Shown: one piece after another, positions 1-9,009 of the stretch
Layout: each line of letters begins with the position of its first letter
Position numbering within the stretch: the first letter of the stretch is position 1
Assembly (NCBI GenBank): GCA_015065725.1
Contig: SVPV01000018.1
Coordinates: 1-43,253, forward strand
Direction: 5' to 3'
Length of the DNA: 43,253 nt
From: Oscillospiraceae bacterium
GTDB taxonomy: Bacteria; Bacillota; Clostridia; Oscillospirales; Acutalibacteraceae
Made by a program: the position numbers and the translations under genes
The notes under the pieces: model-generated
Told to the model about the DNA's origin: nothing
Database searches by the model: none
The model's input: only the letters and a program-made list of their open reading frames with translations

Positions 1-19
1 CCCTGTTAAACAGGGCATA

Positions 20-52
20 AAAAAAGGTTGCATCTATTTGATGCAACCTTTC
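20..52 (-). terminator. Rho-independent terminator of the tRNA-Gln gene
   Basis: Read on the minus strand, an 11-bp stem (AAGGTTGCATC paired with GATGCAACCTT, loop AAATA) is followed by a run of T. It begins within a few bases of the tRNA CCA end, as expected for a single-gene tRNA transcript. A second small palindrome at 1-15 (CCCTGTT/AACAGGG) lies just beyond it at the window edge. Confidence 0.85.
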
Positions 53-126
53 TGGCTGGGGAATAGGGATTCGAACCCCAACAAACAGAGTCAGAGTCTG
101 TCGTGCTACCGTTACACAATTCCCCA
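53..126 (-). tRNA. tRNA-Gln (anticodon CUG)
   Basis: The minus strand reads as a complete 74-nt tRNA with an encoded CCA end at 55-53. The acceptor stem is TGGGGAA/TTCCCCA, the U1-A72 start being typical of tRNA-Gln. The anticodon arm is ACAGA-CTCTGAC-TCTGT, so the loop places CTG at positions 34-36, which reads the glutamine codon CAG. The T-arm has the usual GGTTCGAATCC core. CUG-anticodon tRNA-Gln is usually accompanied by a UUG isoacceptor elsewhere; none is in this window. Confidence 0.95.
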
Positions 127-147
127 AAATTTTAGGACAACAATAAC

Positions 148-175
148 ATTATATCCATTTTTTTGGGGTTGTCAA
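148..175 (-). promoter_or_regulatory. Promoter of tRNA-Gln
   Basis: On the minus strand there is a consensus -35 TTGACA (175-170), a 16-bp spacer and a consensus -10 TATAAT (153-148). It lies about 22 bp before the mature tRNA 5' end. This is a sigma-A type promoter pointing at the tRNA. Confidence 0.88.
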
Positions 176-230
176 GTTTTTTTAAATTAAATTCAAAAAA
201 ATATTTATTTTATTATGTTTTTTGTTAGAA

Positions 231-264
231 AACCCTTTATTTTTTAAAAGGGTTGTGCTATAAT
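231..264 (+). promoter_or_regulatory. Extended -10 promoter of the lipoprotein/two-component operon, with an inverted repeat over the -35 position
   Basis: TGcTATAAT at 256-264 is an extended -10 element about 38 bp before the lipoprotein start. The matching -35 position (about 236-241) is poor. It lies inside an inverted repeat, AACCCTTT (231-238) with AAAGGGTT (247-254). The repeat could be an operator or simply a weak hairpin. No other promoter is evident before the operon. Confidence 0.6.
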
Positions 265-301
265 TTACAATGTATATCTATGTTTAAAGGGAGGGTGGCA
301 T

Positions 302-1618
302 ATGCTTATCAAAAAAATCGTATGCATAGTGCTTACGTTAGCGGTTTTAATGTCGCTTTGCGGCTGTGATTTGTTTACTATGGAAACCGAGCAGATGCTG
401 GTTCCGCCTGCCCTCACAGGTGATATGGCACCTATACAAGAGGCATTAAACAAAAGCGTTAACGGCGAATACACCTTAACATATCCCTCAAGCGGCGAAT
501 ATCGCTCGGCGGTTTTGCTTTATGATATAGACGGCGATAATGCCTTTGAGGCTTTTGCCTTTTACAGTCAGCTCGACGGTGACATTAACTATATGCACCT
601 AAATGTAATTTCTAATGACGGCAAGCAGTGGAAATCGGTGTCCGACCAAAAGATTGCGGCGGGCGGTGTTGACTGTGTAGATTTTGCCGACCTTAACTCT
701 GACGGAAAAGCTGAAATTATTGTAGGCTGGGAGATATACGGAACCAGCGAAAAGCAGCTTGCTGTTTATTCGCTTGAAAACAATGTTATTTCGCAACGCT
801 TGGTACACGAATACACAAGTTTTCTTTGCTGCGACCTTGATAGCAATAACGAAAGTGAGTTGTTTATTCATCACTTTAATGTTGCAAATTCTATGAATTC
901 TGCATTTTTATATACTCTTGATAAAGACGGTGCTGTTCAGCTTTCAAGCTGTGCTATGGATAAGGCGGTACGAAGTGTAGCAACACCTGTGTTGTCAACA
1001 CTTTCAAGCGGTCAGCCTGCAATTTATATCGACGAGGTAAAGTCAATAGGTAACATAACCGAGGTTTTGTTTTTAGAAAAGGGAACACTTGTAAATCCCT
1101 TGCTTGATACTGAAACGGGCGAAAACACAAAAACGCTTTGTATGTCGAATGTATCAATTGCCGATATAAACGCGGATGAAATAATAGAAATTCCTATATC
1201 CGAGGAAATGCTTTCAACAGTTAACGAGGAGCCAACTAAAAAGGTTTTTTACACAAAGTGGTGTTCTTATAACGGAGAGGGACTTACAACCCAGCAGACC
1301 ACCCTTTTAAATACGGCTGACGGTTATTATCTTTTGGTCCCTGAAAAATGGCTTGGTAATATTGCTTTAACCAGAGATACGCAGTCACGCTCAAGAACCA
1401 TTTATGCTTATGACGTTGCAGAAAACACCATAGGTGCACCGTTGGCTTTTTATACGGTGGTTTCAATAAACCGGTGGAACGAGTTTAAGGAGAACAATAA
1501 GGACATAATTGAGATATCAAGAAACAGCATGTATGTTTTTGCGGGCAGGGTTTATAAGGGTGAGAGCTCACTTTCTATAACCGAGCAGGAGCTTAAAGGT
1601 ATGTTTTTCTTGTACTAA
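302..1618 (+). CDS. Putative lipoprotein with FG-GAP/VCBS-like calcium-loop repeats
   Basis: This 438-aa protein has a lipoprotein signal peptide: KK near the N-terminus, a hydrophobic stretch at residues 6-18 and a lipobox L19-C20-G21-C22, so C22 is the likely lipidated residue. It is therefore predicted to be anchored outside the membrane. Short Asp/Asn-rich loops of the D-x-[DN]-x-[DN] kind recur near residues 75-87, 128-142, 178-189 and about 285, resembling FG-GAP/VCBS propeller repeats. The start has GGGAGG six bases upstream. It is the first gene of a unit with a response regulator and a histidine kinase (28-bp gap), so an accessory role in sensing at the surface is plausible but inferred. 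No enzyme motif was recognised. Confidence 0.8.
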   Translation: MLIKKIVCIVLTLAVLMSLCGCDLFTMETEQMLVPPALTGDMAPIQEALNKSVNGEYTLTYPSSGEYRSAVLLYDIDGDNAFEAFAFYSQLDGDINYMHLNVISNDGKQWKSVSDQKIAAGGVDCVDFADLNSDGKAEIIVGWEIYGTSEKQLAVYSLENNVISQRLVHEYTSFLCCDLDSNNESELFIHHFNVANSMNSAFLYTLDKDGAVQLSSCAMDKAVRSVATPVLSTLSSGQPAIYIDEVKSIGNITEVLFLEKGTLVNPLLDTETGENTKTLCMSNVSIADINADEIIEIPISEEMLSTVNEEPTKKVFYTKWCSYNGEGLTTQQTTLLNTADGYYLLVPEKWLGNIALTRDTQSRSRTIYAYDVAENTIGAPLAFYTVVSINRWNEFKENNKDIIEISRNSMYVFAGRVYKGESSLSITEQELKGMFFLY

Positions 1619-1646
1619 ATTTAAATAGATTTTCGGGAGGCAGGGC

Positions 1647-2354
1647 ATGAAACGAATATTAATAGTTGAGGACGAGGTAGCTATTCGCGAGTTTGAAGCA
1701 ATCAACCTTAAGCGTGTAGGTTACGAAACGGTTGAGGCAGGCTCTGGAGAAGAGGCACTGGAAATTTTTGATAACGACATAAAAGGGTTTGACATAGCTC
1801 TTTGCGATGTTATGATGCCCGGAATGGACGGATTTGAGCTTTGTAAAGAGCTAAGGGCCAGAAGCTCTGAGCTTGGAATAATAATGCTTACCGCAAAATC
1901 GCAAGAAATGGATAAAATAAGCGGTTTAATGCTAGGTGCCGACGATTATATAACAAAGCCGTTTAGTCCTACCGAACTGCTTGCCCGTGTAGACTCGCTT
2001 TACCGCAGGGTTGAAATGCATTCGGCAAAAGCAAAGGTAACCGTTTCGGACGAGATAAGACTCGGAGACTTTGTGCTTAATCTTCGTAGGCGTACCCTTA
2101 CTAAAAATGAAAAGAATATTGAGCTTACACAGGTAGAATTTCAGATGATGGAATATTTCTTTACCAATCCCGACACCGCTTTGGGCAGAAGCGAAATACT
2201 AAACAAGGTTTGGGGTGCTAGCTATTACGGTGAAGAAAAAATTGTAGATGTAAATATAAGACGTCTTCGTATGAAAATAGAGGAAGACCCGTCGATACCC
2301 AAATATCTTGTAACCGTTTGGGGTATGGGATATAAGTGGAATACGGCAGAATAA
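1647..2354 (+). CDS. OmpR/PhoB-family response regulator
   Basis: This 235-aa DNA-binding response regulator has an N-terminal receiver domain (about 1-120). Its acidic residues are E8/D9, its phospho-acceptor is Asp54 (LCDVMMPGMDG), and the conserved switch residues are Thr82 and Lys104 (ITKPF). The C-terminal half (about 135-232) is a winged-helix domain ending in the typical VDVNIRRLRMKIE and VWGMGYKW motifs. GGGAGG lies six bases before the ATG. It precedes the histidine kinase by about 38 bp and is its presumed cognate partner. The target genes cannot be deduced from the sequence. Confidence 0.95.
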   Translation: MKRILIVEDEVAIREFEAINLKRVGYETVEAGSGEEALEIFDNDIKGFDIALCDVMMPGMDGFELCKELRARSSELGIIMLTAKSQEMDKISGLMLGADDYITKPFSPTELLARVDSLYRRVEMHSAKAKVTVSDEIRLGDFVLNLRRRTLTKNEKNIELTQVEFQMMEYFFTNPDTALGRSEILNKVWGASYYGEEKIVDVNIRRLRMKIEEDPSIPKYLVTVWGMGYKWNTAE

Positions 2355-2392
2355 CCGGTATCTTCATATAAAAGAGGAAAGGAGTGGACAGC

Positions 2393-3931
2393 GTGCAACT
2401 TATGGGCATCAAATTTAAAAGCATAGCATTTCGTTGGCTTATAAACACCTTTTTGCTTGTAGTAGCAGTAGTAATATTAGTTGGTGTTATAGTGTCGGCT
2501 ATATACGGCTCGCTTTGTGTTGAGCGTGTAAGGTCGCTGTGCGAAGATTATTCGTATGAGTTTTCAGCTTTAAAAAATGCCACTCCCGAAACCTTTGAGG
2601 ATGTTGCCTTTGCACTTACCGATAGCTTTGCTTACAAAACCAAGCTAGAGGTGCAGGTGCTTGACACTAATGGCAGAATGTTGGTTTCTACCACAGCTTT
2701 TCAAACCTACGGTGAAAAAATGCCCGATTATGAAAGTGCAAAGACTTCAAATGACGGCATTGCAACCTTTAGGGGCGAAAATTCGGGCGGAGAATCAATT
2801 TTTGCCTGTACCAATATTGTAAAGAACAGCAAGGGTGAGATTTTAGGTGCATACCGTTGGATAACTTCAATGGAGCTTATAGATAAGCAGATACACTACT
2901 TTATTTTCTTTGTAATACTGGTTGGAATTGCTGTTTTGGGACTTTGTGCCTTTTCGGGCAGATTCTTCATAAAATCTATAGTAATACCGATTCAGGACGT
3001 AGGCAATATTGCAAGAAAGATTGCCATGGGTGATTTTGAATCGCGTATTGAAATTAAAAGTGACGATGAAATAGGCGAGCTTTGTGACGCTATTAATTAT
3101 ATGGCGTCGGAGCTTAGCTCGGCAGAAACGATTAAAAACGACTTTATTTCCTCGGTTTCGCATGAGCTACGCACCCCTCTTACTGCAATAAGAGGTTGGG
3201 GTGAAACGGCAAGAATGTCGGTTGGAAGTGATGAGGAGCTTGTAACACGCGGTCTTGACGTGGTGCTTTCCGAAGCTGAAAGACTAGGTAACTTGGTTGA
3301 GGAATTGCTCGATTTTTCAAGAATGCAGAGCGGTCGCCTTAGTGTAAATACAAGACCTATTGACGTTTCGGAGCTTTTGTCTACTACCGCTTCAATGTAT
3401 ACCGAGCTTGCACGTCAGCAGGGAATAGAGCTTTCTTATACGGCGGCAATGTCTGCAACCGTTCTAGGTGACCCTGACAGGTTAAAGCAGGTTTTTGTAA
3501 ATGTAATAGATAACGCCGTAAAATATACCGAAAAGGGCGGTCTTGTGCTTGTCACCCAACAGATTGAGGAAGCATGTGTTCGTATACTTGTAAAGGATAC
3601 GGGCGTGGGCATTCCCGCACAGGACATAGACAAGGTTAAAGAAAAGTTCTTTAAATCAAATAAAACGGTACGCGGTTCGGGTATAGGTCTTGCCGTTGCC
3701 GATGAAATTATAAAACAGCACCAAGGTCTTTTATTCCTTGAAAGTACCGAGGGCGTAGGCACAACGGTTACCATAGTTTTACCTCTTTACGAGGAGGAAA
3801 CAGAGCCTAATTTAGAGGACGAGGATTTAATAAGACTTGACGAATTGGCACAGTCGCTTGAAGTTTCCGCTTCGCAAGAGACTTTAGAGCAGGAAGAAAA
3901 TGATACTCTTAACAATATTAAGGAGCAGTAA
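2393..3931 (+). CDS. Membrane sensor histidine kinase
   Basis: From the GTG at 2393 the protein is 512 aa. A GTG at 2384 lies within the AAAGGAG (2378-2384) that gives correct spacing to 2393; ATG 2402 is another option. It has TM1 at about 13-37, an extracytoplasmic domain of about 130 residues, TM2 at about 168-190, then HAMP. The HisKA domain carries phospho-acceptor His257 in SVSHELRTPLTAIRGW. The HATPase domain has an N box (NVIDNAVKYT), a G1 box (DTGVGIP) and a G2 box (GSGIGLAV). A Glu/Asp-rich tail of about 50 residues follows the catalytic domain and is unusual. It is paired with the preceding response regulator; the upstream lipoprotein may take part in signal input. Confidence 0.94.
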   Translation: MQLMGIKFKSIAFRWLINTFLLVVAVVILVGVIVSAIYGSLCVERVRSLCEDYSYEFSALKNATPETFEDVAFALTDSFAYKTKLEVQVLDTNGRMLVSTTAFQTYGEKMPDYESAKTSNDGIATFRGENSGGESIFACTNIVKNSKGEILGAYRWITSMELIDKQIHYFIFFVILVGIAVLGLCAFSGRFFIKSIVIPIQDVGNIARKIAMGDFESRIEIKSDDEIGELCDAINYMASELSSAETIKNDFISSVSHELRTPLTAIRGWGETARMSVGSDEELVTRGLDVVLSEAERLGNLVEELLDFSRMQSGRLSVNTRPIDVSELLSTTASMYTELARQQGIELSYTAAMSATVLGDPDRLKQVFVNVIDNAVKYTEKGGLVLVTQQIEEACVRILVKDTGVGIPAQDIDKVKEKFFKSNKTVRGSGIGLAVADEIIKQHQGLLFLESTEGVGTTVTIVLPLYEEETEPNLEDEDLIRLDELAQSLEVSASQETLEQEENDTLNNIKEQ

Positions 3932-3934
3932 GTA

Positions 3935-4990
3935 ATGGCAAAATATACATCTATAGGCGGACAGGCTCTAATAGAGGGCATTATGATGAAAAGTCCCGAA
4001 AAGACCGCACTTGCAGTAAGGACGCCCGATAAATCAATAGAGATAGTTCCCTTTGAGAGTAAAAGTATAAAAGAAAAATATAAAATATTAAAGCTTCCGA
4101 TATTAAGGGGAGTAGTTGGCTTTGTAGAATCAATGGTACAAGGCTATAAGGCTATGATGGTTTCGGCTGAAAAGTCGGGCTTTACCGATTTGGAGGAAGA
4201 GGCAAATAAAGAAAAAGAAAAGCCAAAAACCGAAGACGACAAGAAAAAGGAAAATGTACTTATAAACATTGTAATGATAATAGGTACAGTTTTAGGTGTA
4301 GCCTTGTCGGTTATACTCTTTATGTGGTTACCGCGACTTGCAGTTGCGGGTATAGAAACTTTGTTTCGCACCGAACTTCCTAAAATTGCACGCTCTTTTA
4401 TAGAGCAGTTTATAAAACTGGCGGTATTTGTTTTTTATGTTTATATGGTATCCTTAATGAAGGATATAAAGCGTGTGTTTATGTATCACGGTGCCGAGCA
4501 TAAGACAATCTTTTGCTATGAAAAGGGACTTCCTTTAACTGTGGAAAATGTAAGGGAACAAAAACGCTTCCACCCCCGTTGTGGAACCTCGTTTATGATT
4601 TTGATGATTTTAATAAGCGTTATTTTCTCGACGGTTGTTCAAATAATTTTCCCGTCGGTTTACAGTGTTCAGTGGTTGTGGGTTTTGGTTAAGATACTTC
4701 TTGTGCCATTGACCTGCGGTGCAGGGTTTGAGGTCTTAAAAATCTGCGGCAGATACGATAATGTGTTTACAAGAATTATTTCGGCACCAGGCCTCTGGCT
4801 TCAGAGAATAACCACTAAAGAGCCTGAGGACGATATGATAGAGATTGCAATCGCCGCACTAAAGGCGTGCGAACCCGAGAATCCCGATGTTGACCGCAGT
4901 GTTGACAAAACTACAGAGGAAAACTCTGATATTGAGGCACAAATAGATTTAGATATACAAAACATTTTAAAGGAAACAGATAATGGCTGA
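3935..4990 (+). CDS. DUF1385 family membrane protein (YqhQ-like)
   Basis: This 351-aa protein opens with the DUF1385 signature (SIGGQALIEGIMMKSPEK). A highly charged Lys/Glu segment (about 80-105) is followed by about four membrane segments (around 108-130, 155-175, 210-232 and 240-262). The conserved YHGAEHKTIFCYE and RFHPRCGTSF motifs lie between them. It ends in an acidic tail. The family is common in Firmicutes and its biochemical role is unknown. AGGAG lies nine bases before the ATG, and the last 8 bp overlap prmC. The DUF1385-prmC neighbourhood recurs in clostridia, which supports the family call but not a specific function. Confidence 0.93.
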   Translation: MAKYTSIGGQALIEGIMMKSPEKTALAVRTPDKSIEIVPFESKSIKEKYKILKLPILRGVVGFVESMVQGYKAMMVSAEKSGFTDLEEEANKEKEKPKTEDDKKKENVLINIVMIIGTVLGVALSVILFMWLPRLAVAGIETLFRTELPKIARSFIEQFIKLAVFVFYVYMVSLMKDIKRVFMYHGAEHKTIFCYEKGLPLTVENVREQKRFHPRCGTSFMILMILISVIFSTVVQIIFPSVYSVQWLWVLVKILLVPLTCGAGFEVLKICGRYDNVFTRIISAPGLWLQRITTKEPEDDMIEIAIAALKACEPENPDVDRSVDKTTEENSDIEAQIDLDIQNILKETDNG

Positions 4991-5831
4991 CAGTATTTTT
5001 GAAGCGTATAACAAGTGTAAAAAAGAACTTTTGGAATTTGGTGTAGAGGATTGTGTGTTTGAGGCAAAGCAGATAATAAAGCACATAACAGGCTACAGTA
5101 ACGCACAAATTTTAAGTCACTATAATGACAAATTAACACAGTTTCAGCAAAACAATTTAATAGCTATTATGAAGCAGAGAAGAATCCGCTATCCGCTTCA
5201 GTACATAATCGGTAAATGGAGCTTTTTTGGTAGAGAATTTTCTGTGGGACCAGGCGTACTTATTCCGCGTGCCGATACCGAGCTGTTGGTTGAAACCGCC
5301 CTTGGTCTTATAAAGGATATAGAAAATCCCGAAATTATAGATTTGTGTGCAGGTACGGGTTGTATAGGAATAAGTCTAGGGCTTGAAAGGGCAGACTCTA
5401 GCGTTACTTTGGTTGAAAAATATCCCGAAGCGGCACGTTATTCGGCAAAGAATATTGCGGACAACAAGGCGTTTAATGTTACACTTTTAAACGGTGATGT
5501 GCTTTTAGGCGACGGTAGTGATAAAAAATATGATTTAATAGTCAGCAATCCGCCTTATATTACCGATAGCGATATGAAAAAGCTTCAACCCGAGGTGGAG
5601 TTTGAGCCGGAAACCGCACTAAAGGGCGGAGACGACGGTTGTGACTTTTACCGTGCTATCATAAAAAACTATTTGCCCACTCTTAAAAAGGGCGGTCATA
5701 TAGTTTTTGAAGTAGGCATTGGAGAGGCGTCCAGTGTAGCAGAGCTTTTAAAGTCGGCAGGTTTTAGTAATGTTGGCGTTAAAAAGGATTACGGCGAAAT
5801 CGACAGGGTGGTTTTTGGGACACTCGATTAA
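4983..5831 (+). CDS. prmC: Peptide chain release factor N5-glutamine methyltransferase
   Basis: PrmC methylates the glutamine of the GGQ motif in release factors RF1/RF2 using S-adenosylmethionine. The 282-aa protein has the helical N-terminal substrate domain (about 1-80) and a Rossmann methyltransferase domain. The SAM loop is DLCAGTGCIG, and the catalytic NPPY motif lies in VSNPPYITDSD, both diagnostic of N5-glutamine methyltransferases. The PRADTELLVE motif before the SAM loop is also PrmC-like. It overlaps DUF1385 by 8 bp, so the two are probably translationally coupled. The usual partner prfA is not in the window. Confidence 0.96.
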   Translation: MADSIFEAYNKCKKELLEFGVEDCVFEAKQIIKHITGYSNAQILSHYNDKLTQFQQNNLIAIMKQRRIRYPLQYIIGKWSFFGREFSVGPGVLIPRADTELLVETALGLIKDIENPEIIDLCAGTGCIGISLGLERADSSVTLVEKYPEAARYSAKNIADNKAFNVTLLNGDVLLGDGSDKKYDLIVSNPPYITDSDMKKLQPEVEFEPETALKGGDDGCDFYRAIIKNYLPTLKKGGHIVFEVGIGEASSVAELLKSAGFSNVGVKKDYGEIDRVVFGTLD

Positions 5832-5849
5832 ATACAATTAATAATGTCA

Positions 5850-5863
5850 GGTAAAGTTTTACC
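5850..5863. repeat. Perfect inverted repeat in the recA leader
   Basis: GGTAAA-GT-TTTACC lies 34 bp before the recA start, just after a possible -10 (TACAAT, 5833-5838) at the end of prmC. It could be an operator or chance. It does not match the Gram-positive LexA box GAAC-N4-GTTC. Confidence 0.4.
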
Positions 5864-5897
5864 GACCTTTAGTAAAATTAAGACGGAGGTATTAAAA

Positions 5898-7046
5898 ATG
5901 GCAGAAAAAGTAAAGGTAACCGCAAAGGCGGCAGATGCTATGGAAGGCAAAGAAAAAGCATTAGCTACGGCAATGGCACAAATAGAAAAGCAATACGGCA
6001 AGGGTGCAGTTATGCGTCTTGGAGAAAATATTTCAATGTCGGTTGAGCATATCAGCACAGGCTCTTTAGGGCTTAATCTAGCACTAGGTATCGGCGGTAT
6101 TCCAAAGGGTAGAATTGTAGAAATCTACGGACCTGAATCTTCGGGTAAAACCACCGTTGCACTTCACTGTGTAGCACAGGCTCAAAAGGCAGGCGGCACC
6201 GCCGCATTTATCGACGTTGAGCATGCTCTTGACCCTATATATGCAGCACACTTGGGTGTTGATATTGATAGCCTTTTGGTCTCCCAACCCGATTCGGGTG
6301 AGCAGGCACTTGAGATTACCGAGGCACTTGTACGCTCGGGTGCTATTGATATAATTGTTATCGACTCGGTTGCGGCACTTGTAACCAAGGCTGAAATTGA
6401 GGGTGAAATGGGTGACGCTCACGTAGGTCAGCTAGCCCGTCTTATGTCACAGGCTCTTAGAAAATTAACCGCCGCTCTTTCAAAATCTAACTGTGCGGCA
6501 ATATTTATAAATCAGCTACGCGATAAAATCGGTGTTATTTACGGCAATCCCGAAACCACCACAGGCGGTAGAGCTCTTAAGTTCTATTCAAGCGTACGTA
6601 TCGACGTACGCCGTGCAGAGCCGATTAAGGTTGACGGTGAAATTGTTGGTAACAGAACAAGAGCTAAGGTTGTTAAAAATAAGGTAGCACCGCCTTTCCG
6701 TGAGGCAGAGTTTGATATTCTTTACGGCAAGGGAATTTCACACGAGGGTGAAATTGTAGACACAGGCGTTAAGCTTGAGGTTTTAAAACGTTCGGGTGCG
6801 TGGTTCTATTACGGTGAAACAAGACTCGGCCAAGGCAGAGATGCTGTAAAACAGCTTTTACTTGATAATCCAGAACTGGCAAATGAGATTGAAGAAAAGA
6901 TTATGGAACGCTATAATAAGGCGTTAGATATGTCGGCTTGTGAGGAAAATGTTGATGACGCCCCTACCGTAATGCCTGTTGATACTGCGGATATGCCTGC
7001 ACGCCCGCGTAAAAAAATTGATATCGACATAGCGGTTGACGATTAA
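5898..7046 (+). CDS. recA: Recombinase RecA
   Basis: RecA is the ATP-dependent strand-exchange protein that also triggers LexA self-cleavage. The start is placed at ATG 5898 because GGAGGT (5885-5890) is seven bases upstream; an in-frame ATG at 5844 has no ribosome site. The product is 382 aa, slightly long because of an N-terminal extension of about 20 residues and a variable acidic tail. Walker A is GPESSGKTT and Walker B lies in [11 protein letters not shown]. The conserved [22 protein letters not shown] (given as key residues EGE-MGD-HVG) and the [18 protein letters not shown] loop L2 are intact. It overlaps recX by one base (TAATG). No LexA box was found upstream. Confidence 0.98.
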   Translation: MAEKVKVTAKAADAMEGKEKALATAMAQIEKQYGKGAVMRLGENISMSVEHISTGSLGLNLALGIGGIPKGRIVEIYGPESSGKTTVALHCVAQAQKAGGTAAFIDVEHALDPIYAAHLGVDIDSLLVSQPDSGEQALEITEALVRSGAIDIIVIDSVAALVTKAEIEGEMGDAHVGQLARLMSQALRKLTAALSKSNCAAIFINQLRDKIGVIYGNPETTTGGRALKFYSSVRIDVRRAEPIKVDGEIVGNRTRAKVVKNKVAPPFREAEFDILYGKGISHEGEIVDTGVKLEVLKRSGAWFYYGETRLGQGRDAVKQLLLDNPELANEIEEKIMERYNKALDMSACEENVDDAPTVMPVDTADMPARPRKKIDIDIAVDD

Positions 7047-7687
7047 TGACTGTAACCGATATAAAAAGAGAAAAAAAGCATCTTTGTCGCATAGTATTTT
7101 CCGCCGGCAAAGAGGTTTTGCTTGATTTAGATATTGTCAGCGAATATGCTATTCATAAAGACGATACTTTGAGTGAGCAAAAGCTCTTAGAAATAATTGA
7201 AGCATCCGACTACTATAGGGCAAAGCAACGTGCCCTTTGGTATTTGGACAGAGCCGCCCATACCGAAAAGGGACTTTATGATAAGCTTATAAAGGCAGGC
7301 TTTAAAGCAAAGGTGTCAGCTAAGGTTATTGCCCGTTTTTGCGAGTTAGGACTTTTAGACGACCGCCGTTATGCCGAAAACTTTGCCGAGCGGTGTATAT
7401 CGGCTAACATTTCCAAGCGTGAAACCTATAGAAAGCTGATTTTAAAGGGCATACCAAAGGATTTGGCAAATGAGGTTTTAGAGGAAAACGAGGTTGACGA
7501 GCTTTCCCAAATACGTCAGCTTATTGATAAAAAGTATAGATTAAAGCTAGAAAATCCCGAAAACACACAAAAGGTTTATGCGGCACTGATAAGAAAAGGC
7601 TTTTCCTTTTCGGCTGTGCGTGATGCACTTAAAAGCTATAGCGAGGAATTATTACTGGCACAAGAAGAATTTAGCGAGGAATTTTAA
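7046..7687 (+). CDS. recX: Regulatory protein RecX
   Basis: RecX binds the RecA filament and modulates its activity. The 213-aa protein has the three-helix RecX repeats, with YLDRAAHTEKGLYDKLIKAGF in the first (key residues R-TE-L--KL--KG/AGF), LLDDRRYAENFAE, and a C-terminal repeat ending RKGFSFSAVRDALK. The start codon overlaps the recA stop (TAATG), so translation is probably coupled to recA. The gene also overlaps rimO by one base. The recA-recX order is standard. Confidence 0.94.
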   Translation: MTVTDIKREKKHLCRIVFSAGKEVLLDLDIVSEYAIHKDDTLSEQKLLEIIEASDYYRAKQRALWYLDRAAHTEKGLYDKLIKAGFKAKVSAKVIARFCELGLLDDRRYAENFAERCISANISKRETYRKLILKGIPKDLANEVLEENEVDELSQIRQLIDKKYRLKLENPENTQKVYAALIRKGFSFSAVRDALKSYSEELLLAQEEFSEEF

Positions 7688-9009
7688 TGTATAAGGTTAG
7701 TATGGTATCTTTAGGATGCCCCAAAAATCAGGTAGATGCAGAGGCAATGCTCTATAGTCTTAAAGAGGCAGGTTATGAAATAGGCGTGCCTGAGGCAGAG
7801 GCTGATGCTATAATAGTTAACACCTGCGGCTTTATTGAGGACGCAAAGTCCGAGGCGATTGAAAACATTTTAGAAGCCGCCGAATATAAAAAAGAGGGTA
7901 ACTGCAAGGCGGTAATAGTTACAGGGTGTCTTGCCGAGAGATACAAGGACGACATAACCGAGGAAATACCCGAGGCGGATGTTTGTGTAGGTATAGGCTC
8001 TAACCGAAATATTGCAGAAATAGTTAAAAATGCTATTGAGGGAAAGGAGGAAAATAGCTACGGCGAAAAGTCCGAGCTTGATTTAAATGCCAAGCGTATT
8101 TTGGGTGGATATCCTTTTAGTGCATACCTAAAAATTGCCGACGGTTGCGATAACTGCTGTACCTATTGTGCAATTCCTAAAATTAGGGGCAGAATGAGAA
8201 GCCGTACTATTGAGGACTGTATAAGCGAGGCAAAGGAATTAGCTCTCTCTGGCGTTACCGAGCTTATAGTAGTAGCACAGGACACCACCGCTTACGGTGT
8301 CGATATTTACGGTGAGTCAAAGCTTCCTGAGCTTTTAACAGAACTTTCGAAAATAGATGGACTTCATTGGATACGCACCCTTTACACCTACCCCGAAAAG
8401 ATAACCGACAAGCTACTTGATACAATAGCCAGAGAAGAAAAGCTTGTTAAGTATCTTGATATACCGATACAGCACTCAAACAGTGAAATACTTAAAAAGA
8501 TGAATCGCAAGGGCGATAAACAGTCACTGCTCGCATTAGTTGAGAAAATAAGAACTAAAATTCCAAATATCACATTAAGAACTACATTAATAACAGGTTT
8601 CCCAAGTGAAACAGAGGAACAGTTCTCGGAGCTTGATGAGTTTGTAAAAACTGCACGTTTTGACCGTCTTGGATGTTTTCCGTACTCTGTGGAGGAAGAT
8701 ACAATAGCGGCAGAAATGGACGGGCAAATTGATGCTCAAACCAAGCAGGACAGAGCAGAGCATATAATGGAAACTCAGCTAGAGATTGCAAGGGAAAAGA
8801 ACCAAGAGAAAATTGACACCGATACCGAGGTATTAATTGAGGGTTATGACGACTATATTAAGTGCTATTTTGGCAGAACACCGAGCGATGCACCTGAGGT
8901 TGACGGAAAAATCTTCTTTTTAACACCAAGGCCTTTAGTGATTGGTGAATATGTGACCGTTCACATTAACGATACACTTGAATACGATTTGTTAGGAGAA
9001 TTAAAATGA
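7687..9009 (+). CDS. rimO: Ribosomal protein S12 methylthiotransferase RimO
   Basis: RimO is a radical-SAM enzyme with two Fe-S clusters. It adds a methylthio group to an aspartate of ribosomal protein S12. The 440-aa protein has the N-terminal methylthiotransferase domain with cluster cysteines C11, C47 and C81. The radical-SAM motif C154-x3-C158-x2-C161 lies in DGCDNCCTYCAIP, and a TRAM domain occupies about 372-440. The SLGCPKNQVDAE opening distinguishes RimO from the tRNA enzyme MiaB. The substrate site DLPGVRY is present in rpsL in this window (Asp102). The gene overlaps recX by one base and pgsA by four. Confidence 0.96.
   Translation: MYKVSMVSLGCPKNQVDAEAMLYSLKEAGYEIGVPEAEADAIIVNTCGFIEDAKSEAIENILEAAEYKKEGNCKAVIVTGCLAERYKDDITEEIPEADVCVGIGSNRNIAEIVKNAIEGKEENSYGEKSELDLNAKRILGGYPFSAYLKIADGCDNCCTYCAIPKIRGRMRSRTIEDCISEAKELALSGVTELIVVAQDTTAYGVDIYGESKLPELLTELSKIDGLHWIRTLYTYPEKITDKLLDTIAREEKLVKYLDIPIQHSNSEILKKMNRKGDKQSLLALVEKIRTKIPNITLRTTLITGFPSETEEQFSELDEFVKTARFDRLGCFPYSVEEDTIAAEMDGQIDAQTKQDRAEHIMETQLEIAREKNQEKIDTDTEVLIEGYDDYIKCYFGRTPSDAPEVDGKIFFLTPRPLVIGEYVTVHINDTLEYDLLGELK

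Noticed and set aside
5844-5897. Upstream ATG extending RecA by 18 residues
   Set aside because: No Shine-Dalgarno sequence is near it, while GGAGGT gives ideal spacing to ATG 5898.
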